A stretch of DNA of 64,000 bases from the NCBI GenBank assembly GCA_029204225.1, contig CM055103.1:24054163-24118162 (forward strand), in the 5' to 3' direction. Positions 20,544-31,860 of this stretch are shown here, piece after piece. This DNA comes from Diphasiastrum complanatum (taxonomy: Eukaryota; Streptophyta; Lycopodiopsida; Lycopodiales; Lycopodiaceae). The position numbers were made by a program, and so were the translations under genes. The notes under the pieces were generated by a model that had not been told where the DNA came from, ran no database searches, and saw only the letters and a list, made by a program, of their open reading frames with translations. Within the stretch, counting starts at the first letter, position 1, and each line of letters opens with the position of its first letter.

Positions 20544-21895
20544 TGTTGGAAATTATGCCCACAGTTGCCTCCTTGGTGAATGATAACTTAGATAGCCAAT
20601 TACTTGAAGAACATCTACAATGGACTTCCGACTGATCTCCAGCAACGGGTAATTAATCCTATCATTATTTCAAGTTCAGATGTTGAGATCAATAACTTGA
20701 AGCCATTGAAGACTTGGCCATCTTCAACAACTTCCACGAAATTAGCATTAGAACAAGTCTGCAGATTTACATTGTTTTTGAGACAGTCTGCAGAAATGAA
20801 CTATGTTTGAGACAGTTTCACGAAATGTTTATGAAAGTTTCACGACAGTCCAAAAGTTCAACTATTTTCAACACCCTCGACTTTTTTGCGACAATTCAAA
20901 AGTTCAAATAATTTTTAACACCTTCAACTATGTTAAAAGTTTGCGAAGAGAGAGAAAATTCTCGAAGGTCATCTATTTTACATGTTGAGCTGTTTTAAAG
21001 ACACCTTCACCTTTTTAAGGGCACCTTCGCCTTTTTCGCAAAATCTCGAAGAGAGAGAAAAATGTTGAAGGTCATCTACTTTGAACGAGAAACGTTCCCA
21101 GCCACTTCCCAAATTTGCGAAGTGAGAGAAAGCTGCTTCCCTTATAAAGCAAAGTGAGAGAATTTGCAACGTCCTCGTCCACGTCAACATTCCCTATGGG
21201 TTGACAGTATACACTATGTACAGTTGTTACAGAAGCCATATACTTCCAAGTACAACGGCTTACCTAATTAGGTGACAATTATTTATTGTAGTTAATACAC
21301 GGACAAAATCTATAAATAGATCTTCCCAACATAGATTGTTGGTTGCTCCATCCATGAGACGCATTATATGAACCTCCCAATTACGCCATCAATTTTTGGT
21401 TGTAATTGCTATTTGTATTGTGCTTCAATGTAATATAGCATCAACACATTTTTATCTGTGTACAACGTAGATGAATGCTTGTTGTGATTGAATGCACTTT
21501 TATTGTTGTTTGATCGTGCACTCTGATCAAAGCACGGATGTCTACGACTCCTCAGTTTCTGATTAGACAATGGCTGTCTTTGACGCCTGCAGAACTCGTG
21601 ATATCATACTGCTCTTCCATTTATTTCAGAACTATACTTCACATTGAATCTGATTTTAGTAGTACACACAAACCATCTCTAATCTCTTCGGTGGACTGTA
21701 CTCTTGTTTTAAAGTATGACTTAATTTTTAAGATCATGTTGGACAATTAAAACGCATAAAGTTGTGATTATCTTTAGCATAAGCTATCCATTAGACTATT
21801 TTTGCACCTTGCAGCCGATTAGAACGAGAGAGCTGTTCCGCAATATTCCAGCTCTCTTCTCCGTTATCATTCTTCCTATCTCCCTTGCCCTATCA
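20544..21895 (+). repeat. Candidate LTR (single copy)
   Basis: Starts TGTTGGAAATTATG and ends CCCTATCA, three bases before an initiator-Met type primer site. It contains CTATAAATAG near 21310 as a TATA candidate. No second copy lies in the window, so the boundaries rest on TG/CA, the TATA and the primer site only. It has short repeats of GAGAGAGAAAA and CACCTTCGCC around 20940-21070. Confidence 0.45.
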
Positions 21896-21898
21896 GAT

Positions 21899-21910
21899 TG
21901 GTATCAAAGC
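21899..21910 (+). other. Primer-binding site, tRNA-iMet variant
   Basis: TGGTATCAAAGC follows the candidate LTR. What comes next is not gag but, about 70 bp later, MULE-like coding sequence. Confidence 0.6.
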
Positions 21911-21982
21911 ATAGCTCAAATAAACCACGAGATTAAGTTTGTTTTATTTGTATATTTTTATCATGTCTCTACAATCAATAGT

Positions 21983-24030
21983 ATGGCAGACATGAAACAT
22001 GCATTTGATGGACACAAATCGTTAAAATACAAGACCACTACCATGCAGGATTTTGATGGAACAGTGAGGCTATCTGATTATGCAGGTGATTTTGTTTGTA
22101 ATAATCCAAGATGTGGTTATCTAGAATCTTTTGAGACAAAAAATATGTCACATTTCATTGGCAAACTAAAATTTCAGTGTAGTGTAGGTCAGTTCCCATC
22201 CAATGCAAGCAGCTTGAGATGCCTTCACTGCGACGTTGCTCCAGTTTGCACAAATGTATGCCAAGCAAAATATACTACTGTCTTCCAAATGATGTCTTGT
22301 ATACTAGAATGGCAATACACATTGGCCACCATGACCACGCTTCCTATTCAACCAGGTTAGCAGCTGAGGATACAGTCAAGAACTTGTTGAACTCCACTTC
22401 AACCAAAAGGCCAAAGTCAATCCAAAAACAAATCACAAAGAATATTATATCAGAGAAGTTGTTGGGGGGTCAACCATAATAACATGGACGAATCTGCATT
22501 CTATGATCTATTATCAACATTGGAACTAGCCACCAACAACAGAAGGTTAGTTAGTTTTTTTTTTTCATTTCATTTTTATATGTTTGTATTGAATATCTAT
22601 AATTCCTTTCTCATATTGTTTTGTACAGATTACGTAACTGGATCACCAAAGCCAGAAAGGAGCTGCAGCCAATAGATTTATCCCAAGATATCAGAGCCTT
22701 GATTTATCTTAAAGAAAATGGCTCCTACGAATTCTTTCATGGTTCGATGTTCCCTGGGCAGACACACAATTTGGATGATAGATGCCATTTTTAAAATGTC
22801 AACTATTGGTCCAGCATCTGGGGTTGAGCTAGTAAAAAGAATGCAACCTGGACATGATTTGAGTAATGCATGGTGTTGTTTTGACCATGTATTTCGAGTC
22901 AGAGAGTGGGTGACCATGGCTACCCATGTGTATGACACAAGGTTAGTACATCTTATACACATTTTTGGGATGATTAATAAATCTATCATTTGCTTCAAGA
23001 TATTTAATATTCTGGGGATTTTTTAATTAGTTGTTTGTATTTAATGTTGCAGAATCCAATCTATGCAAACTATTGCAACATGTGAAATGAAGGTGCAAGA
23101 TGTTAGAGCTCAAGTTCTATTTTGGTGCTTGTTGAATCGTGTAATGTCTAGACATATGGAGTTACCAGTCATATTTAAAATATTCATGGCTGACGAAGCC
23201 CAGGCAAATTGGATTGCCATTCGTACAGTTCATGGAGATGATCCTAACAAACCTATGGTGGGTCGTGAAAGATCTTGTTTCATGGATAGTGTTCATAAGC
23301 ACACTGAAAAATATATAAAAAATGATTCTAGAAAATCACACATTGATATGTGTCGACAATGGAGAAATGCAGATAGCAAGTTAAAAGTAGACGAAATATT
23401 CAACTAAATACGTAATTGGTGGAAAATTGGAAATGCTTATGAAAATGACTTTCAACAGTTGGAAGCTTGGTTAGTATGGTGGCGGAATAGAATACACAGA
23501 TGGGAAAATTTTATTTTTACGGTAAAGTTGAGTACATATGTTGTTGTAGTTCAATGTAGATGTGTATTATATAACAATATTGGTCACATTTTGATGGTTG
23601 TACCACAGAAGATGGACCTCAAAGAGGAGTCAACAACACCAACCACTAATTTGTCCAAAGTTGTGCATAGCATTTGGAAATCTGTGGATAGTTATTCAAC
23701 TAGATTGAGCTTATATGATGTTGCAGTTGGGCACATGGCAAATGCTATATTGCAAAGTGCAAGAGAAAAGTCCTTTTTGGCTAGTCATCATATAGGTGCA
23801 GGTCCATCATTGCAAAATCTAATGGATAGATTGAGATCTGGCCGAAGGTCTTCCATTATTGGTGCTTCTTTTTCAGAGAGTGTACGTAATTTTCTTGAAA
23901 CAATTGATCTTACTACTAACGACAATATTGCCAGTGCCACTATTGAAGCTGTTAGACACAAAAGACATTGGACAAGTTGGAATTCAGATCATGAAAATGT
24001 CTCTCATTGACCAGATGTGGAATACATTTC
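21983..24030 (+). pseudogene. MULE-type transposase gene, copy 1 (three introns visible)
   Basis: A decayed Mutator-like transposase gene. It begins near ATG 21983 with a Cys-rich module (CNNPRCGY, LRCLHCDVAPVC). A frame change near 22262 leads to IYYCLPN and RMAIHIGHHDH. GT-AG introns fit at 22546-22628, 22942-23052 and 23522-23608, each joining open frame to open frame (NNR-RLRNW, DTR-IQS, FIFT-KMDL). The catalytic domain shows IDAIFKMST, FMADEAQANW and an acidic LEAWLVWW helix, matching the order of a MULE DDE domain. Stops and frameshifts prevent a full product. A 1.4-kb deletion, seen against copy 2, removes the C-terminal SWIM region. Identification as MULE is by motif order and the SWIM finger in copy 2. 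Confidence 0.68.
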
Positions 24031-24154
24031 AAAAATGCGTTTTCTACTCAAATTTCCAACTGTGTTTGAATGTGACCAAACTTCATACACACCATCCTCA
24101 GCCCCTTCAATCACATGTTTCGCTCTTATTTTCACCTGTTCCACCTCCATCCAG
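24031..24154 (+). repeat. Gypsy 3'-region scrap flanking the gypsy-1 LTR
   Basis: Matches 61970-62087 of the opposite arm and, more distantly, 32730-32858 of gypsy-1 itself (AAATTTCCAA, CCAAACTT.CATACAC, ending CCAG). The gypsy-1 LTR begins at the base after CCAG. Gypsy-1 therefore appears to have inserted into an older copy of its own family's 3' region. Confidence 0.6.
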
Positions 24155-24704
24155 TGTTGGGGGTATTCCCGTCATGGTTGTAAATAAAGAAAATGTCAAA
24201 ATTAATAGAAATAAGATGCAAGGGTTGTGACATCCTATGTGCGTAAGCCCATTGCCCAATGAGCACTTGTAAATAATTTTTTTGGAATAAATTAGAGTTT
24301 GGGCCATGTAATTAGAAACAATATTAGAGGCTTAGTTTCTAAGTTTTTTGGTTTAGCCAAAAGTCAAATGGTTGTAGATGGGGTGTGCTTCTTCCTACAC
24401 CATAGATTAGTTTGTGTTTCTTGTGAATGGTGTGGATTACAATCCCATCCTTTGCAAGTAGCCGATAGGAAGCAAGAGTCAAGGGCCACCCCAAAGATAA
24501 AAAGGCACCATTTGTAACCATTTTTTTATGCTTAATGAAAAGGAGGAGACTCACCATTTTGGAGAGCAAGCGTCCTCATTTGCTATTCAATCATTGCTAA
24601 TGCTATTGTCTTGCTTTCTATTGTTCTCTATATTCATTGTTTTTGGTTTCATTAGTTAAAAATTTTCCATTAGCTTGCATAATGAGCAAATGAGCTAACC
24701 TCCA

Positions 24705-24737
<33 letters not shown>

Positions 24738-24957
24738 TCCTCTTCCTCTTCCATCTCACTCTCACTCTCACCCTCACTCTCCCTCTTCCTCTACTCTTTC
24801 TATCCCTCTCTCTTTCTCTCTGTCTTTTTAATCATGGAGTGTGAATGTGCTTAGTGTTAGGAAAGGTAGTGTTAGAGTGGGATAGTGTTAGAAGAAAGTA
24901 GAAGGCATCTAAACCTTGCAAGTAGGCTTAGTTAGGATCCTATCTTAGTGTTCTAAC
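24155..24957 (+). repeat. 5' LTR of gypsy-1, inner end deleted
   Basis: Begins TGTTGGGGGTATT. Related copies lie at 61147-61969 (-), 42190-42874 (+) and 49871-50022 (-). It contains an internal CT-rich simple repeat, here mostly CTCACT units (about 24703-24812). Homology stops at GTTCTAAC and gag-adjacent sequence follows immediately. Confidence 0.8.
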
Positions 24958-24964
24958 CTTGTAT

Positions 24965-25571
24965 GGAAATGCCTAAATATGATGGGTCATCCGATCCTAT
25001 TAAATTCACCTAGATCTACGAGCAAGCATGTGAAATTTATGGAGATCGAACACCGGCAGAGAAACTGATGTTGTTCCCCATGTCTCTGGTAGCTGTAGCA
25101 CAAGATTGATTCTTCAACCTATAGGAAGAAGAGAAGACTACTTGGAAAGGTGTTAAAGCGGCTCTCATCATGCGCTTTAAGCCAAGGAAGTTCCTGGAAG
25201 ATCCGTTTCTCCTGCTGAGCAAGGTCAACATCGGAAAGAGAGAAAGCGTCAGGGACTACATAGAATGGGTCAAACACTTGAGATCTGAATGCAATGCAGT
25301 CCTAACTCCCAATCATGCCGTCATTATGTAGTTCCTAGCAGGGCTGCCATGAAGTATCAGAAGAGAACTTAAAAGATGGAAGCAGTTAGCTACATTGCAA
25401 GAAGCAATGGAAAATGCCATCGAGGATGAAGACGAGGGTTCAAACGAAGAATCATATCCGACCACCCATAATCTGTTGACTCCCTCAGTACCATCATCAT
25501 CCAATGCATCCAATATATCAACAGAGCTACTGATGGAACAAATGACAAAGATACACAAGCAGTAGATGGAA
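24965..25571 (+). pseudogene. gag: Gypsy-1 gag, N-terminal part
   Basis: Reads MPKYDGSSDPIKF, IYEQACEIYGDRTPAEK, then RFKPRKFLEDPFLLLSKV and RVRDYIEWVKHLRSECNA-like sequence, the retrotransposon Gag core that builds the capsid. In-frame stops lie before IYEQ, in AQD*FF, in NL*EEE, in LP*SIRR and in HKQ*MEQ. Gypsy-2 has the same stops. Gypsy-3 lacks all but the LP* one. The coding segment is cut at 25577 by the solo LTR and resumes at 26769. Confidence 0.82.
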
Positions 25572-26768
25572 CAACTTGAAGAAACATTTTGTTTCTAATG
25601 CCAAAGCTTTGCTAGCTTTCAATTCTGAACCTTTGACAAAAGACGACATGACACAACACGACACGAAATCAGTTGTGCCCCACGAACAACCAAGAAGATC
25701 AGCCAATACCATGGGGTACAGATATCTGATCTGATATCATGACATCATCAAAAGTGTTCTAGATCATGGCTAATCTACCACTCTTGTAATTCAAGAATTA
25801 GTTGTAGATGTTTAATCTTTCTAATCTGCAAGTTACAAGACGCGACACGAAATTGTTCGCCAACTATATACTTTCTGTTTGATGCATAATACAATAAGTC
25901 TAATGCTAGTAAGACACAAAAAATACAGAATGTGAGTCCGCTTGCGTGTGAGACAATTTCTGTAATAGGATATGTAGATCCAGAATTCCGCTAGTAAGCG
26001 AGACTCAAATTCGTGAGAAAACTGTATGTCTCTCGTGCCAAAGCACTGTGTGGATTTGTCATGCAGTGCTTGAAGAATCAGAAAATCAATAGATGATATT
26101 GTAGCTGTTGTGCACATTATTGATCTGTATGATTGTATGATCTCGAATATATTTTTGTCTGTTACTATTCGTGTGTCTGATTCACTTGTTTATTTAATTC
26201 CGCACCTTAGTTTGATATTGTTGAATACTACAGTAATCTGTTAACGTAGATTAGTTGTGTCTGTCTACTCTCTGAAGGATTGTAGGAATGATATAGTTGG
26301 TAGTGATCAGCGATCATATCTGAATTCTTGACAAACTGATTTTATTCGCAAATCATTTTTGCTTCGTGCTTCGCTTCGCGATCAGTTGGCTACAAGGATA
26401 AATCAATTTCAAAGGCTCACTTAGGTTTTGTTTCGTTTCATTTCTACTTGTTTCGTTTCGTCTCATCTCGTCTCGCTATAGAGCTTGATTGATCTTGTCG
26501 TGAATTCTTTTGCTTCGTTTCATTTCGTTTCACAATTTGTGCTTCCAGCATGATACAATGTCAGTGCTCGTTTAAGTTTCGCTTTACTTCGCTTCATTTA
26601 GAATTTGTCTCGTTTCGTTTGGTTGTGTTATAGAGCCTGATTGATCCAACTCGAACAGAAATAATTTGAGTGTCGCAAATCGTTCGTGATTTAATTTTAT
26701 CAGTTTGTCACCAGAGTTTTGGCTAAAATTTGCATTTTTTGAGTGCATTATTTCTCGTCATCACAACT
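25572..26768. repeat. Solo LTR with CAACT target duplication, in gypsy-1 gag
   Basis: The element 25577-26763 (1187 bp, TGAAGAAACA to GTCATCA) is flanked by CAACT at 25572-25576 and 26764-26768. The unoccupied site is visible in gypsy-3 near 44445 (GGAACAGCTTACAGCGTAGT). It holds no coding frame and many copies of TTTCGTTTC-like units (26420-26620). The same insertion lies at 57944-59119 in gypsy-2. Confidence 0.88.
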
Positions 26769-27760
26769 AACGACGTAGTTTGATCAGAAACTGAAGGCCA
26801 TGCAAGGAGTTATAGCACCAACTCCAAATCCATCAGAACAAGACCAGCTACAATATCCCCAACAAGAGAATGTATGGTGTTCAATCTATACCCAGAACCA
26901 TACAGAGAATGAGTGTCTAGTTTTGAAGCAAAATCTCAAACTGACACAAAGGTTTTGCCACCTGTGCAATGCAACATAAAACGAAACAACATTTTTCACA
27001 TTCAACCCTCAAATCATACAACAAAAGAGGAATCAATATCAGACCTCTTATCCTTACCATAAGGGAGCACCGAATGCGACACCGTGGTATGACACGCCAA
27101 ATAACCAACATCGTATGGCCTTACCTGCACCACTAGGGTGAGCTAAAAGCCAAGTGGCTCATGTAAATCTGGCCGCAATAGAATAAAAACCTGAGCAACA
27201 TTAGTGGTACGGTCCGGAGGAGGCATTTGTCAATCTGGCAATCAACAAATACTATGTTGCACAGCCTCAACATTAAGGAGGTAGGATCTATGGCTGCTAC
27301 GAATGCGATGAAGTCCACCGAATTAGTATCAATGGCCGATGATCAACCCAAAGTAGTAGGACCATATCCTAATGTGAGGGAGGAAGGAAGGCAATATCAA
27401 AAGACACGCCATTGGATACAAGATGCACAGGCAGAGGAAGCAGCGCAAGCAAAGGAAAAACCGATAGTGCCTCTACCATTAGAAGTACCAGTACCACCAG
27501 TCGACTCCCCATTGTGATCAAATCAAAACGACTGTTTGCACCATCACGAAGTACCATTTCACATGGGTGAGCATGAGGTCCCACAATCGGGAGTGCTTAC
27601 AAGTTTGCTAGCTAGCCACATGGACATATCCTTCAGAGAACTCATGCAGATGGCACCACAAGCTAAAAGTATTATGACAGATTGGCTCAACTTAGGGTAA
27701 GAACCACCCACAAAGGATCCCTTATACTGTACGGGCTACGAAGGAACCAACGACGTCCTC
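26769..27760 (+). pseudogene. Gypsy-1 gag C-terminus and linker
   Basis: Continues gag after the solo LTR in several frames: SSFEAKSQTDTKVLPPV, NHTTKEESISDLLSLP, then STNTMLHSLNIKEVGSMAA and AEEAAQAKEKPIVPLPLE. A final block reads PFHMGEHEVPQSGVLTSLLA. No zinc knuckle is seen. Many stops; no intact product. Confidence 0.7.
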
Positions 27761-27764
27761 CATA

Positions 27765-28180
27765 TTGGGGCAACATAGAAAAGTGAAGAGCACAACATCA
27801 CTTTGCCAACCAAGCATTAAAAGATTTGAGGACGAAGCAGCAGTGGTAGATGGAGGATCACGTGTAAATTTGATCTCCACTACCCTGTATCAAAAATGGG
27901 GTTTGCAAGGATTGAAACCAGCAAAATTTGCCATCAAATTAGCAAATCAATCTTGTGTAAAACCAAAAGGTGTAATTGATGACATTCCGGTAAAAATAAC
28001 AGGAATGCAGTTCATAATCACCTTTGTGGTGATGGACATACCAGAGTCCCCCTTCTACATACCGCGTTTTGCTAGGAAGGCCTTGGTTGAGGATCGTGCA
28101 AGTGGTTCACAACTGGGGAACCGAAAAACTTACCTTTGAAAATAGAGAGCAGATTGACCCAACCACATGGGTAGAGAAAC
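27765..28180 (+). pseudogene. Gypsy-1 protease
   Basis: AAVVDGGSRVNLIST is the retropepsin active-site region, with Asp in the catalytic position (DGG where DSG or DTG is usual). Forty residues on come VKPKGVIDDIPVKI, ending FYIPRFARKAL. In the next frame the C-terminal motif LGRPWLRIVQVVHNWG is intact, so a frameshift lies near 28069. Protease would release capsid, RT and integrase from the polyprotein. Confidence 0.78.
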
Positions 28181-29130
28181 CAATTATACCAAAAGCTGAT
28201 GATGAATCATCCACCACTGATCACACAATTGATCGCCCAAGGCAAGCCAAGGGAGGCCATTACAACTCTGAAACGGATATCGTGAGATGGACGGACGCAT
28301 TGGCGACAGTTGACTGTATGGCTGGACATGCTTGTCAACCAGATTTAGATCCGGAACCCAACACATCTTCACCCAAGAGCTATTCCTTGGACACACCAAT
28401 TACTTTCGGGGTGTATATGATCAACGTAGCATGGTTGTCTTTGAAAACTATTGAGGACCCTGTGGACGACGATTTAGTCCCTTGGCAACATGCTTTTACC
28501 TACAACAAAGAAACTGAGTTGACTAATGAGTAGGTCTTGCAACATATGGACCCAGATTGCTATGGAATGAGAAAAGTACTGGCTCAGCCACCTCAAAGAT
28601 TGGCCATGGTGAAAGTCTCCAAGATAAATCCACCCAAGGCACCTGTCAACAAGAAGAATCAACTGAAACAATGATGCAACCAGGCGATCCGATGGAGCGA
28701 TCTACCAGAAGAGGCCATAGCTATGGTAGATGTTGATATTCATAACCACAAAGCGAATGTCAAACTAGTTTCCAAGAAAGATAACAAGGACATACCCAAC
28801 TATGTTGTTAAAAAAAAAATGTTGGATTCCTTGAAGTCGGTCCGAATGGACCCAGACGCATTGTCATCTTCCTCACAGACAACTGAAAATCCAAAGATTA
28901 CAAATCACGCTAAGATCAACATGTTGAAGGAGGAATCCCGCTGAGAACGCAAGTTCACGAGATGCTAGAAACCTTCAAGAAATATACTTTAGACGACGTG
29001 GTAATCATGATGCCGCAAGCACAAAGAGAACTTGATCAAAATCAAGAACCATTGGAACAAGTCTTCGAAGGACCTGCGCGAACACAACCTATGAATTTAG
29101 CTGAGCTAGGTGAAGAAGAGAAGATAGTAC
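28181..29130 (+). pseudogene. Gypsy-1 protease-RT linker
   Basis: Acidic, low-complexity sequence typical of the region before RT in large gypsy elements (DDESSTTDHTIDRPRQAKG, VDDDLVPWQHAF, DPDALSSSSQTTE). It runs to MLETFKKYTLDDVVI and EPLEQVFEGPARTQP. Stops at about 28531 and 28672. No known domain. Confidence 0.65.
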
Positions 29131-30440
29131 ATGTGGGAATTGACGCCCACTCAATTCAAAAGACTACACGCATTATTGGTGGAATACAAAGATTGCTTTG
29201 CATGGAATTACAAGGATTTTAAAGGTATACCACCAACCATAGTCCAACATACCATACCCTTGGTGGACGGAGCAATCCCCAAGGTGAGCCGCTATTATCG
29301 CTGCAATCCTAACTTCACAAAATTGATCAAGCAGGAGTTGTAGAAGCTACTTGATGATGATTTCATTTATGAAATCGAGCACGCAGAATGGGTATCACCG
29401 ATAGTCGTAGTACCCAAGAAGAATGGCAAAATGCGAATCTGTGTGAACCTGAAAGCGTTAAATGCAGTTACAAAGAAGGATCATTTTCCCTTACCATTTA
29501 CGAGAAGTGTTCTTGACAGAGTAGCAAGAGCAAAAGCCTACAGTTTTCTGGATGGTTTCAGCGGCTACAATCAGGTGAGAACAATGTCGGATGATCAACA
29601 CAAGACAACATTCACCACTGAATGGGAAACCTATCCCTACAAAGTGATGTCGTTTGGACTTTGTAATGCCCCAAGTACCTTTCAATGAGTTATGAGGCGG
29701 CATTCAAAGAGTATTTACAAAAAATTTTGGAGCTCTTCCCTAGATGATCTGTGAGTGCACGGGCCTAACTCTGAGCACTTGTCCACCAACTTGGAAAAGG
29801 TGCTGAAGAAATGTCGCAAATATCATATCTCCTTGAACCCAAAAAACTATCAATTTTGGGTGACACATGGCCTCATACTAGGCCATATTGTATCAAGACA
29901 CGGAATTATCACTGATCTATCAAAGATCAGGATCATTGTCAATCTACCACCTCTTGGGATGATTCATAGAGTCTACGTATTTATGGGTCACACTAACTAC
30001 TACCGGATTTTCATTCTAGATTTTGTGGAGTTGGCATGACCAATCTACAAGCTCACAATGGAACCACATTGGACGGAGGAGGCCCTACAGGCTTTCCAGA
30101 AGCTTAAAGATAAATTGGTCTCAGTGCCAATATTAAGACTCCCAATTGGTCCATAGAGTTTCATGTGCATACAGATGCATCAAAGTATGCAGTGGGAGCA
30201 GTTTTAACCTAGCCGGGAGAACACAAAAAGGATTTTTCATTCCAATTTGCTAGTCGACAGCTCAATGATTCAGAAATAGACTATTCAACCACCGAACAAG
30301 AGACACTGGCTATGATCTATGCGGTTAAGAAATTTTGACATTATTTGATGGCCACCCATTTTTCATTTTATATGGACCATTAGACCTTGTTTTATCTAGT
30401 TAATAAAACTTGCAACACAGGGAGAATCACTCATTAGTTA
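29131..30440 (+). pseudogene. Gypsy-1 reverse transcriptase and RNase H
   Basis: RT begins LVEYKDCFAWNYKD and KVSRYYRCNPNF. It holds MRICVNLKALNAVTKKDHF, YSFLDGFSGYNQV, VMSFGLCNAPSTFQ and a damaged LDD active-site region near 29740. ILGHIVSRHGI and FMGHTNYYR follow. RNase H is recognisable only by short blocks (DYSTTEQETLAMIYAVKKF-like sequence near 30280). Stops interrupt it, for example at 29341 and 29686. It would copy the element RNA into DNA; this copy is dead. Confidence 0.85.
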
Positions 30441-30443
30441 CTT

Positions 30444-31860
30444 ATGTTGTTGGAGTTTGATTTTTGGATCGTCGTGCGCAAGGGAAAGCAACATTATATG
30501 GCAAATCATGTGTTGCAAATCAAGGGGAAGGAGACAACAGACCTACCTGATGATGAGCTTCTAGATGCTGTCTTATTTTACATTGACATTGTATCTGAAT
30601 GGCCCGTTGACATTGTTGAGTACCTTATGCGGGGCCAACCGAAAAAATCCTTAACCAAGGTGGAACAACGAGAGTTGATTCTAAAAGCTAGACCCTATCA
30701 GCTAATTGTCGGCCAATTATATCAAAAAGGATCATATGGAATCCTTCGAAGATGTATTCTCCCACATGAAACCACCCAGATTATTTCAATTTTGCATGAA
30801 GGCATGGGTGGTGGTCATTTTGCATATGGCATTACAGTTTGCAAGATCTTGCAATCGGGATGCTGGTGGCCAATGATTCATAAAGACACGGATGAATACT
30901 TGGAGAAATGTGACGTGTGCCAGAGAGCTAGAAGACCGACGAGATTGAACTATGATCTTCTACATCCAGTCCTAGCTCAAGCACCATTTGAAAAGTGGAG
31001 ATTGGACTATATTGGTCCAATTCATCCAGCTGTAAGAGGTCACAAGCCCAATATATTATCGTGGCTATGGATTATCTCACCAAGTGGGTAGAAGCCAAGG
31101 CAATGCGAACAGTTGACACTCGAGCTACTGCCAAATTCCTGTATGAAAACATCATTGTGCGCTTCGGATGCCCGGTGGAGATAGTCAACGATCGCGGAAG
31201 CCATTTCATCAATGAGACCATTAAAGTCCTGTTGGAAGAATTCTTCGTGATCTATCGTTTCAACACACCTTATTATCCTCGTGGTAATGGGAAGACATAG
31301 TCATCCAATAAGATCCTGTGTAGTGTTATCACGAAGACAGTTGAAGCCAACAGATCTGATTGGGAGCACAAGTTACATGCTGCGCTGTGGGCATTCAGAA
31401 CAACGTACAAGAGAAGCATTGATCAAACACCTTTTCAATTGGTTTATGGTCAGGATGCAATAATGCTAGTGGAGTTTTTGGTGCCGTCATTAAGGATTGC
31501 CATAACACAATGCCTAGATGAATCCAAATCTCTACAACTATGTCATGAAGCCTTACACAAACTTTGCGAGACACGTATCTTGGCAGTACATGCACTAGTA
31601 GCCGAGAAATCACAATATAAAGCATGGCATGATTGTCGGTTACACAAGAAGGATATTCAATTTGGAGATCTAGTCCTCATGTACAAAACTAAGGCGATCA
31701 AGAGAAAGTTGAAGTTTCCAGGCGAAGGCTCGTACTGAGTAAGGGAAATTCTGAGCCATGGAGTTGTGAACCTTGAACAACTTGATGGGACGCCATTTGA
31801 TACACCCATCAACGGTAGCCGACTCCACAAGTACTAACCACCACAGTAAGAAAGATCTAG
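30444..31860 (+). pseudogene. Gypsy-1 integrase
   Basis: Reads the HHCC module (HEGMGGGHFAYGITVCKIL, CDVCQRARRPTR), then the core: WRLDYIGPIHPAV, a frame change near 31040, AMDYLTKWVEAKAMRTVDT and VNDRGSHFINETI. The region of the catalytic Glu is damaged: after YYPRGNGK a stop follows at 31300. The C-terminal part is open (LVYGQDAIMLVEFLVPSLR, RLHKKDIQFGDLVLMYKTK). Gypsy-2 is damaged at the same place; gypsy-3 is not (GNGQAESSNKI on the inverted segment). Confidence 0.85.

Noticed and set aside
22678-22998. Minus-strand 106-codon frame over the MULE
   Set aside because: Shadow; the plus strand carries the transposase motifs and splice sites.
24700-24830. Regularly repeated CTCACT units considered as a CRISPR-like array
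   Set aside because: Units are short, contiguous and without unique spacers, in a plant LTR. Simple repeat.
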